Shown here: positions 32,231-41,221 of the stretch, one piece after another | Numbering within the stretch: the stretch's first letter is position 1 | Layout: every line of letters starts with the position of its first letter | Assembly: GCF_000275845.1 (NCBI RefSeq) | Contig: NW_006766898.1 | Span: forward strand, 238,862 to 302,861 | Origin: Dichomitus squalens LYAD-421 SS1 | Lineage: Eukaryota; Basidiomycota; Agaricomycetes; Polyporales; Polyporaceae | Direction: 5' to 3' | DNA length: 64,000 bases | Position numbers and translations under genes: made by a program | Notes under the pieces: generated by a model | Seen by the model: the letters and a program-made list of their open reading frames with translations, nothing else | Database searches by the model: none | What the model was told of the DNA's origin: nothing

Positions 32231-33561
32231 ATGGTCGCCTTCGCCTTCCGCGGTCGCATGTCGCGGTCCACCACCCCCGCAATCCTAGTGGCCCTCGCGC
32301 TCGCGAGTGCGCCAAGCATCGTTGTCGCGGGCAGCTGTCCGCCGGGGTCGTTCTCTCTAGAAGGCCTGACGCCCTGCACGCTGTGCGCCCCTGGCTTTTT
32401 CCAACCGAGTACGATCTGCCCCGTGCGCCAATCGTGCATCCACTAACCCGTCGTATCTCAGATGCCGGCCAGACGTCCTGCATCGCTGCCCAAGCAGGCT
32501 GGTCCGCCGCAGGGTCCGGCCCAGGCGGATCAGGGGCGACGCACCAGACGGTCTGCAAGGAGGGAACGTACACCGCGAAGGCGGGCTCGGCGGCGTGCGC
32601 GACCTGCCCCCCGGGGTCCTACTGCAACGGCGAGGGCAGCACGTCCCCGACGCCGTGCCCGCCTGGGTACTTCTCGGACACCCCGGGCGCTGGCCAGATG
32701 TGCACGCCGTGCCCGAAGGGGACGTTCCAGGCGGACCGCGGGGCTACGTCGTGTTGCTTGTGGTGAGTGCGGTGTGGCTCCGAGCGATGGTGAAGCGGCG
32801 CGTTTGGCTCACGTCCTTCTGAAAATAGTTGCTCTGGCTTTTACAACGTAGGTCGTGCGGGAGCCGGGCGATCCCTGTCGCATTCGTTCGTTCTCACGCA
32901 TAAATGCTCCGTAGGACCAAACCGCGCAGCCGCACTGCGCCCAGTGCCCAGTCAGCGGCGCGTCCTCGCTCGCCGGCGCGACCGCGAGCACGCAGTGCAG
33001 CAGCAAGCCCAACGGGGGCCTCTCGAGCTGCACCGAGTCGAGCGCAGGGACCTGCCGTAAGCCCCGGTTTCGATTGACTCTCTCTCAGGCCTGCCTGACT
33101 GACGTCGGCCCCCAGCGAACACCGGCGGAAGCCCCACGCACGCGCCTGCCGCTCGCCGGCGCAACGTGAGGCGCGACGTGTGCCCGCGCGGGACGAGGAG
33201 CTGCCCGCTGTACGGCGCGGCGTCCGGCGGGCGCGGCTTCCTCCGGGGCTACGAGTGCGTCGACGTGCAGAACGCGCTGGAGAGCTGTGGCGGGTGTGCG
33301 CTGAACGAGTCGCCTTTCGGGGAGCCGTCGGCGGACGGGGGCAGGGACTGCAGCGCGATCCCGTTCGCGGACGATGTGGGGTGCCGGAAGGGCCGGTGTG
33401 TCGTCGGTGAGTGGCGAGTGTGGTCTGTGAAGGGGGTAAGGACCACGTGCTGACGACCGTGTGCAGAGAAATGTGGGGACGGATATGTGCCGACGGCGGA
33501 TAGGGGGAGCTGTGTGGCTCAGGCGGAGGGGCAGACGGCGATGTGGCGCGTTCAGCATTAA
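32231..33561 (+). CDS. Secreted cysteine-rich protein with CPL1-like domain
   Basis: Exon 1 from ATG 32231 encodes a signal peptide (hydrophobic core ILVALALASAPSIVVAG), then CPPGSFSLEGLTPCTLC, the first of several GCC2/GCC3 (ephrin-receptor-like) Cys repeats. Later exons give CPPGSYCNGEGS, CPPGYFSDTPGAGQMC and CPKGTFQADRGATSC, then HCAQCPVSGASSL. After a run of basic residues (AARRRNVRR), likely cut by a Kex2-type protease, comes DVCPRGTRSCPL, GYECVDVQNALESCGGC, GRDCSAIPFADDVGC and KGRCVVEKCGDGYVP, the CPL1-like domain. The stop is 33559-33561. CPL1 was described in Cryptococcus as a secreted protein affecting the host interface; homologues are widespread in non-pathogenic basidiomycetes, so no pathogenic role is implied. 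Function here unknown. Confidence 0.83.
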
Positions 33562-33636
33562 AGTCGTTGTAGTTCTTGTGAGGTATGTAAGACAGATTGT
33601 ATGCTATACTGCTTGGTACTTCGACCTTCGCTTCTG

Positions 33637-34764
33637 TCAACCCCGCCCGACGAACGGCATCCGCGTTGCCCTATGTCGCCATGAGGCGACGTGAGCACCA
33701 CCGGATCGGCGCATATTTACACAGAACGCACATAATATTGAACGTGAGCACGGTGACGTCCAGCGGAAGGCTCGCGACATGCACGATCGCCTCGCCGACG
33801 TGCTTCGCGTCGAACGTCGCCTCCTGGGAGTAGCTGCCGTCTGGCTGGAGCGTGCCTTGTGGGGGAGGCGACATGCCCGTCTTCGCTCCGCCTAACGGGT
33901 GATCACAGAGAGGGTGACAGAGTCTCGATAGTCACCGCGTCGCTCGACGGGCAGGACGGACGTACCGATGTCAATCTGGGTGCATGTGATGTTGTGCACG
34001 CGGCCGTCCAGGAGGGTCGACTTCGTGAGGCCGAGCACGGCGTGCTTGGACGAGGTGTAGGGCGACGAGAACGGGCGCGGGGTGTAGGCGGAGATGGAGC
34101 CGTTGTTGATGATGCGCCCTGCGAGGCGGGTCCTCAGTGCACAACACGGGCAGACAGTTACGTGCTGCGGAGCTGACCTCCTTTGGGGACCTGCGATTTG
34201 AAGATCTTCACGGCCTCGCGGGTGCAGAGGAACGTCCCGACGAGGTTCACGTTGAGGACGATCTGGAAAGTCTCGAGCGACACGTCTTCGATCGGGACTT
34301 GAGGGGAGCCGATGCCGGCGTTCTGCACAGAGTCAAAACTCAATTCAGGACGCCGTCTTGTGAACAGTCGCTTACGTTGAAGAGCACATCCAGGCGACCT
34401 GCAGCGATCCGCGCGATCGTCAGCCTCGCGAGCAGTTTAAAGCTAATAGCGGGGAGCGGCGGCAGTACCAAAGTGGTTTACGGTCTCACGGAAGAGCGCC
34501 GAGACGTTGTCCTCTTTGGTGACGTCGCCTTCGACGAGGAGCACTTTGGAGGGATCCTTGCAGAGCTGCTTGGTCTCCTGGAGCTTGTCTGCGCGACGGG
34601 CGAAGAGAGAGATCGACCAGCCTGCTTCGGCAAGTGCGATGGCCGTGGCTCGTCCAACGCCTGAGAGAGTTGTCAAGTCTGTTGTTACCAGTAGACTGGC
34701 ATGGCGTACCGGACGAGGCGCCAGTGATGATAGCCACCTTGGGGTTCGCGAGGTTGTCGGCCAT
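33637..34764 (-). CDS. Short-chain dehydrogenase/reductase
   Basis: Several exons. The ATG at 34764 ([19 protein letters not shown]) is chosen over an upstream in-frame GTG. The TGASSG cofactor loop, [33 protein letters not shown] and the catalytic [14 protein letters not shown] (YxxxK) are all present. The last intron (donor GTGCGT, acceptor GACATAG) joins LTFNIM to [10 protein letters not shown] and a stop at 33637-33639; without this splice the frame reads an implausible tail. About 260 residues, classical SDR with NAD(P)H; substrate unknown. It converges with the CPL1-like gene, with the two stops about 75 bp apart. Confidence 0.9.
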
Positions 34765-35236
34765 GTCTCGGGTGGTCAAGTTGGCCACGAGCTAACACTG
34801 ATAGACTTGAGCGTTGAAACGTTGGGAGAGAGTTTTACGTCTCAGGGGTGGGCTGTAACTGGTACGTCGATCTAAGAGACGCGCTTCCTGGCTGAGAGAG
34901 GGCCCGCGTGGTGGTGGTCAGGTGCTCATTATGGCGTGTACGGAGAGCAGCTCGGGGTTAGCGCCTATCCTGCAAGAGCGGGGGTGGCGGTGCGGCCGCG
35001 ACTGCCGATTGGGCATGCGGGGTCTTCGTCGGTGACATCACCTGCGTCCGCCGCTCCTCCTGAGCAGCCGCGCTCGGTGTGTATACCAGCAATCTTGGCT
35101 GACCATTCATTCGAGCCCAGCCGCGCCTGTACAATCCACAACTCGCTCCCATATAAGCGCAGTGACGCAGTCGTCTCCAGCATTAACTCCCCACTATTCG
35201 CCGTCAGCCCTCATCACACACTAGCACTACTTACTT
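34765..35236. other. Divergent intergenic region
   Basis: Between the SDR (minus) and a small two-exon gene (plus). The part near 35140-35230 could hold the small gene's promoter. Nothing else recognised. Confidence 0.45.
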
Positions 35237-35535
35237 ATGGCTTCTCCCAACGCAACCATCGGCGCAACACTCTCCTCGGCTATATGGACGCTCTGGAGCA
35301 CACCCATGGTACCCCCCGAGCAGAAACACATCAGCAACGCTGTGCCCTTGAAGGACATGTCCCAGAGACAACAGTCTCATTCTCGAGCTAGCTCGGTACG
35401 TTCCCCAGCTCGCAACAGCATTCTCAGTGTGGTTGACACATGTCCTTCTGTCAGGTCTCCAGCGTGGTTAGCGCCGCCTCGAGCACATCCGGCGCTGGCG
35501 CCACATATCCTCCATCTGTTCCTCGTGCCGCATAA
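35237..35535 (+). CDS. Small hypothetical protein, two exons, about 77 residues
   Basis: ATG 35237 gives MASPNATIGATLSSAIWTLW, then VPLKDMSQRQQSHSRASS. A canonical intron (GTACGT donor at about 35395, CAG acceptor at about 35457) joins VSSVVSAASSTSGAGATYP and a stop at 35533-35535. The N-terminal segment could form a short amphipathic or hydrophobic helix; the rest is Ser/Ala-rich. No family recognised. The clean intron with preserved frame and a stop soon after supports a real small gene, but there is no homology evidence. Confidence 0.5.
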
Positions 35536-36192
35536 TCTGCCATCCGACGCTGTTGTCACAAAACTCTTCCCTTTTCCGACTGAAGTTTATCATGCGTGAG
35601 TGCCTTGCCGCTTGTCCCTCTCACCAGTGTCTCAACGCCTGCTCCTCAGTGTCGCTTACGAAACGGAACGTTACACTACACTGCAAACTGTATAACTCTC
35701 TGGCTCATTGTACAACATCGCACCCACTTGTATTCCAGTTGATCGCTGCATTATCACGTATTTAACCTCGTCCGATATATTGCGTGCAATTGCTATGCAC
35801 TCTTCTTTGTTCACGATAACACCAGTACGGATACCTCGAGCGTCTGCCTCATACGCTCATTGGCCATAGCGAGCGGAGCCCTGCTATCCCGCCGTCTAGT
35901 TCAAAGTCCAGGGGCGCAGGAGCAGTTGACTTCGATAATGATCTTCCTAGTCTCGGCTCCAGACGTTCTTCAGCCTCTCTGCCCCAGCACTCGATGCGTC
36001 GCTGCGCTCCGCAAGCCTCGGGAGGGAGTAGACCAAAACAGGAAGGCAAATTTGATGGAACGAATCTCGAAAAGATCTGGAGGGGGGAAACGAGCGCCGG
36101 GGGAGAGAGGCTTTAGAACGTCTGGTGTGTTTCGGGCTCGGCAGAGGGCATTGTGACAGGCGGGTCACCGGTCCATGGTCCGGCGTTACATA
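35536..36192. other. Intergenic before the repeat region
   Basis: No supported gene. The region leads into the repeated 273-bp sequence that flanks the assembly gap. Confidence 0.45.
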
Positions 36193-36465
36193 CGTGACAA
36201 CATCACATCGGAGGCGCACGACGGGACGGAGGGATCGATGTCGCGCACTCGTTCTTCTGTCTGCATGTACTAGTGCGACCCCAGAAGCGACGGATTAAGC
36301 GCCTGACCCCAGAAGCGACTGACACGCCTCCAGGTCTCGCATTTCCCTGTCAATAAATGTGCAAATGTTACACATGAGACTATGTGCTTCTGAACTATCA
36401 CTCCCAAAAGAACGAAGGAAATCGGGAGGAATTTGCTCCCGATACAAGTCAATCCGAGTAGGGTT
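36193..36465. repeat. 273-bp direct repeat, copy left of the N gap
   Basis: Matches 36744-37016 except for one extra G (GACGGAGGG versus GACGAGGG) and one A fewer in an A run (CCCAAAAGAA versus CCCAAAAAGAA). Differences confined to base-run length next to a gap suggest two reads of one genomic segment. Confidence 0.85.
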
Positions 36466-36743
36466 NNNNNNNNNNNNNNNNNNNNNNNNNNNNNNNNNNN
36501 NNNNNNNNNNNNNNNNNNNNNNNNNNNNNNNNNNNNNNNNNNNNNNNNNNNNNNNNNNNNNNNNNNNNNNNNNNNNNNNNNNNNNNNNNNNNNNNNNNNN
36601 NNNNNNNNNNNNNNNNNNNNNNNNNNNNNNNNNNNNNNNNNNNNNNNNNNNNNNNNNNNNNNNNNNNNNNNNNNNNNNNNNNNNNNNNNNNNNNNNNNNN
36701 NNNNNNNNNNNNNNNNNNNNNNNNNNNNNNNNNNNNNNNNNNN
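36466..36743. other. Assembly gap (278 N)
   Basis: Unknown bases. Frames drawn across it are meaningless. It is bounded on both sides by the same 273-bp sequence. Confidence 0.99.
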
Positions 36744-37016
36744 CGTGACAACATCACATCGGAGGCGCACGACGGGACGAGGGATCGATGTCGCGCACTC
36801 GTTCTTCTGTCTGCATGTACTAGTGCGACCCCAGAAGCGACGGATTAAGCGCCTGACCCCAGAAGCGACTGACACGCCTCCAGGTCTCGCATTTCCCTGT
36901 CAATAAATGTGCAAATGTTACACATGAGACTATGTGCTTCTGAACTATCACTCCCAAAAAGAACGAAGGAAATCGGGAGGAATTTGCTCCCGATACAAGT
37001 CAATCCGAGTAGGGTT
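36744..37016. repeat. 273-bp direct repeat, copy right of the N gap
   Basis: Second copy of 36193-36465, continuing without break into 37017 onwards. Within it the 13-mer GACCCCAGAAGCG occurs twice. Confidence 0.85.
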
Positions 37017-37535
37017 CCAGGGGTTTACTAACCTTGTTAAGTTGCCACAAAGAGATCGGCCTTGCCGATCTTCTTGTAACTGCAGGAAGTGTTTTGAACA
37101 TGTTAACTGAGTATACTTATTGAGTTTTTGAAGGACTACGGATTGCGGTACTTGAGGAATGGGAAGGGGGTCTCTGGAGCGTGACATTCAGCCACTGGCC
37201 GAGATAAGGCTGACTTTGATTATGAGCGCCTCGACTAGTGTTGCCTCCGCCAACGTCGTTATTAAGCGACTGATCATGGCGGTGTTCAAATCGGCAGCCT
37301 TCGGCACTGTGACCATGAGTGACAATCTATGGGGCGCCTTTCCGTCGTTTCTGGGGTCAGACGTGTAACTCCACGATGCTCGAAGCAAACTTCAACCGAT
37401 TGCCTTCATAGTTTACAGGTATATACTGTCTAAGATGAAGATTAAGTGTGCCAAGTTCAGGATTTATGGGGGAAGATGCGAGGGAGATATTTACGAAGTA
37501 CATTCTGGGCCGTCGCTTCTGGGGTCACACTAGTA
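36818..37535. mobile_element. Candidate non-autonomous DNA transposon with 26-bp inverted ends
   Basis: The 26 bases at 36818-36843 (containing GACCCCAGAAGCGACGG) are the reverse complement of 37510-37535 with one mismatch. The ends lie in a TA context (TACTAG... and ...CTAGTA), so a TA duplication is possible. A second, inner pair of the same motif occurs near 36853-36870 and 37344-37361. The interior of about 0.7 kb encodes no transposase, as in a MITE. The left end is also present in the left repeat copy at 36268-36293. Classification is inference; the boundaries could lie elsewhere. Confidence 0.5.
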
Positions 37536-37549
37536 ACTATACCTCCACT

Positions 37550-37861
37550 ATGCTTGCGGAAGATGAATATCTAGCCTTCGACAATGATCTCGGGGAATTT
37601 GATCCTGACGATTACCTGGACTCATGTATTGAAGAAGTGGATTCCTCACCCCCTCCCCTTGCCGACCCTCCTCCTCGCACGCATGCGCGCTCCACACTAT
37701 ACGAGAACTACACCCGCGCGCTCAGCAACAGCATGGAGGCTGGTGGGATGTCTCTCGAGGATCGCGTTCTCGCATGTATCGATTACATGAACACAACAGG
37801 CATCAATCTTTTGGTAACAGCCTCGCGCGATGCGGTGTCGACAGCCCTCACGTGCCATTAG
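37550..37861 (+). pseudogene. Remnant of a fungal gene, possibly DUF6589-related N-terminus
   Basis: ATG 37550 opens an acidic segment (MLAEDEYLAFDNDLGEFD) followed by SLEDRVLACIDYMNTTGINL. The latter resembles, from memory, the start of large DUF6589-type proteins common in basidiomycete repeats, which open with a similar helix before a conserved domain. Here the resemblance stops after about 90 residues and the frame ends at 37861. No downstream exon continuing the domain is evident, so I call it a truncated copy next to the candidate transposon. The family link is weak. Confidence 0.3.
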
Positions 37862-38644
37862 TCAGCCCACGTGGTGTGACTGATCGTCACAATGCCCTCT
37901 GCCGAGCCCGAAATGCACCAGACGTTCTAGCGGTACTGTCTGTAAGCGCTAGAACGGATGGGAACGAGACTATGATCTTCCACGAGTTTAGGGTAGGCCA
38001 ACATCCGGTAAACCGAGGGCTTGTCGCGGGTTCCGTGCGAAGCAGACGCAGGACGCCATGTGTTCGCGCCGGGGGCTTTTCAGCTGCCGTAGTTCATGTG
38101 CGCTTAGATAGCATCGGCTAGATATCGTATAGCACCCTGGGGGGTCTCTGGAGGATTGGAATGACAACGTGCATCCTGTCCTGTCCCTAACTCAGACTTT
38201 CTACTTCTCATTGTGAGCCTGGCTTTCCTGATCGTACCAGCCCTGTTCACGCGTCTCCTAGCTACGCATCTACTCAGAAACCGCATAGTCACTTCGGGGA
38301 GCAGCTGCTTGACAAAATCTGCGCATATGGCATCGAGGCATTGGACACGAACCGCCCGGGGGTTGCTTGAGGCTGCCTATTCTTCAATATCAGGTCGCAG
38401 CCTCACGCCATGAACCTTGACAAATCAGCAGCCGTGGCATCCAGAAGCTGGGCTTTCCCAACATCGACGCGTCGAATTAGAATTCCATCAAACTCAGCAG
38501 AAGGTACATATGACTCAAGCCCGCCATGAGGTCTGCTTTTGAGCTTCGCGAGTCCTCCACCCGTCCTGCCGCTGGTCAGTGGGTCTACCAACCCATCCGC
38601 TGCTCGTTCTCAAGCTCTGTCAGTGAACGTTACCGGTATACGAG
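37862..38644. other. Intergenic, possibly degraded repeat
   Basis: No coherent reading frame on either strand and no splice-linked exons found. It separates the remnant above from the phosphatase-like gene. Confidence 0.4.
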
Positions 38645-40656
38645 ATGGCTACAGACGAGCAGAGCACTGTCCTTGGTGTCGTGATACTTGCGCGCCATGG
38701 TGATCGAGAGGGGTTCTACCAGGACCCAGAGACGTACACCGCGTCCGCGACCTCAATCACACCGCTTGGCGAGGTAAGCCGTCCCTCTCTCTCTCTCTCT
38801 ACTCCCCCAGTGTACGCGATCTACGAACGCGAACGCTACCTGACCGACTATTCCTGCCCCGCAGGAACAAGAGTTCCAGCTCGGCACGACGATCCGCGAC
38901 CTGTACTTCGACCCCGCCTCGCCCTCGTTCATCCAGGGCATCGCGAACGCCTCCGTGCTCTTCCAGCAGAGCCAGGTGCAGGTCCGCGCGGACGCGGGCG
39001 GCGAGGGCGGCGTTATCTTCGACAGCGCGGTCGCGCTCACGCAGGGCCTGTGGCCCCCCACGCCGCTCCAGAGCACGCTGCTCGCGAACGGGACGAACGT
39101 GACGAGCCCGCTGAGCGGCTACCAGTACATCCCCAGTGAGTCGTCGGCGCTTTGGGCTTCGTGTCTGCTGTCTTGGGGGATGGGGTGTGAGGTGTGAGGT
39201 GAGAGAACGGGACGGCTGATGGGTGCGCACAGTCGAGTCCGTGGAGCCGAACGAGGATGTGTCGCTGGAGGGGTTCACGGACTGCAATGTGAGTTTTCAG
39301 TGATATGTCGGGGAATGATGCGGCTGAGGGCGGGATGGGGGCAGACGTTCGATGACCACACGACGGCGTTCTACAACTCTGCTGCATTCGCCGCCATGAA
39401 CGCGTCGGTTGCGCAGTTCCTTGAAAAACTCGGGCCGTACATGGACGGACGCCCCGTGACTCTGGAGAACATGGTACGTGTATCGGTTTGTTTGGTTGTT
39501 GAGACTTGTTGAGTTGCATGACTGACTACGATTACTATGGTTCTAGTGGAATGTATGCGTCCGATTGCTCCGTATACCCGAGCGGCCGTGAATTGACTGG
39601 CCCGATGGATATGCGCAGATATTTGACTACATGAATGTGCAGTCGATCCACAACGCGACGTTCGCCAATGCTCTCCCAAATGGGTTCCTTCCCATGGCGC
39701 GCTACCTTGCAGACTGGCACGAGTACAACGTCTTCAGCGACACTTCGTTCAATGGGATCGGCAACAGTGCGTCGCACGTTCGCTCAACTGATACCCAAGG
39801 GAGCTGACGAGAGGATGCCCTCTCTTCAGTCGCATTCCGCACGATGATCCCGTCCGTAGTGACGGCCATGCAGCGCATCGCAAACGCGTCGGACCCGCTC
39901 AAGCTCCACTACTCCGCGATCGCGTACAAGCCCTTCCTTAGCCTCTTCAACATGACCGGCGTCGTCGCAGACGGCGCGCTCCCAGAGTCCATCGGTACGT
40001 GCCGCCCTTCCGCCCCCGCTTCGCGCGCTCTCATCCCCATCCCGTCCTCCCGCAGTGAACTACGCCGCGTCCGTCGTGCTCGAAGTCCGCCAGCCCGCGT
40101 CCGGCTCCGGCTCCGCGCCCGTCATCCGCTTCATGTTCAAGAACGGCACCGACGACGCGTACCGCGCGTACCCCATGCGCTTCCCCGGCTGGGACGGCAC
40201 CGGGGCGAACGCGGGCGCGGACGTGCCCCTCGCGACGTTCGTCGGCGCGTTCGCCCCCGCGGGCGTCAACACGACGCTCGAGTGGTGCAACGTGTGCGGG
40301 CAGACGCAGGAGCGCGGGTGCGCGGCGCTCTTCGCGGGGAACGGCACTGGGGGCGTGGCGTTGGGCGGGCACCACGACCGGATCTCGCCGGTGGGCGCGG
40401 GTTTTCTGGGCGCGGGGCTGGCGGTTGCGGTGTTTGGGCTGGCGGTGGCTGCGTTGGTGTTCTTGGGCTTGTTGACGGTTGGGAGGAGGGGGAAGGGGAG
40501 GAGCGGGAGGGTGAGCGGGCGCGCGGCGGAGAAGAAGGATCATGTGGAGTTGGGCTCTGCGGTACGTTGTGCGGCTTCATGTTGAGTGTCGTCGGGACGG
40601 GGGGAAGCTGACGTTTGGCTGGGTAGGCGAACTCGATCTCGAAGGAGTCGGCTTGA
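38645..40656 (+). CDS. Histidine-phosphatase-fold protein with C-terminal membrane helix, degenerate active site
   Basis: Eight or nine exons starting MATDEQSTVLGVVILARHGDREGFYQ at 38645. Further exons read QEFQLGTTIRDLYFDPASP, SVLFQQSQVQVRADAGG, TFDDHTTAFYNSAAF, IFDYMNVQSIHNATF, LPMARYLADWHEYNVF and LKLHYSAIAYKPFLSLFNM, then a cysteine-containing segment (TLEWCNVCGQTQERGC), one transmembrane helix (GAGLAVAVFGLAVAALVFLG) and a short basic tail ending ANSISKESA at stop 40654-40656. The family motif RHGxRxP is RHGDREG, so its proline is absent. The HD pair of the C-terminal catalytic motif appears replaced by SAIAY. The fold is clear but phosphatase activity is doubtful. Several NxT/S sites suggest a glycosylated outer domain on a type I membrane protein. 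Confidence 0.8.
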
Positions 40657-41221
40657 GGAGATCAAAAGGGGATATTGGCGTACGATACGATGCGCCTGCG
40701 ACGTGGCTGGCACTCGACGAAGATGAAGACCCGTGTACGGCCTGTACATCGTTTTGTATGATCTCGATAGGCTGTGTACTCTTTGCCGTCCTTGCTTTTG
40801 TTGAGCTCGGTAGACCGAATGCGTTTGGCTCCTCGAATAATGATGTAGCTCGATCGCGATTGTTCAAGGCAGAATTCGGCTCTGCTTGCCTTGAGGTGCA
40901 TATGCTGCGACTCATATTTAGCTGCCCGGCGTTGGGTGTGAGCGACCGGTGGTTTTGGCGGGGACAGAAACTGAATCATACTACATACTTAGCGGTACTT
41001 ATGCGCAGAACGCAATTCGCGCGGCACAGCATATTGAGAAGGTTCTCTCCGGGCCGGGCAGAGGCCAGGCGAGCGCGACGCCAGAGCGGACGCGCGCACT
41101 CGGCATCGCGACCCCTGAGGCTCGAGCCTTGCCCAGCTTCGTACCATACTTGTCGTAACCAAGACGCACTCCACAATCCTACGACCACCTCTGCCTCAGT
41201 ACTGGCACCGCCGAGTATCCC
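40657..41221. other. Intergenic
   Basis: Promoter region of Zn2Cys6 factor 1 plus the phosphatase-like gene's 3' flank. No gene seen. Confidence 0.45.

Noticed and set aside
34786..34788. GTG at 34788 as the SDR start
   Set aside because: Nuclear fungal genes rarely start at GTG, and the in-frame ATG at 34764 gives the usual short lead before the TGASSG motif.
36270..36906. Long frames through the N block
   Set aside because: They exist only because unknown bases contain no stop codons.
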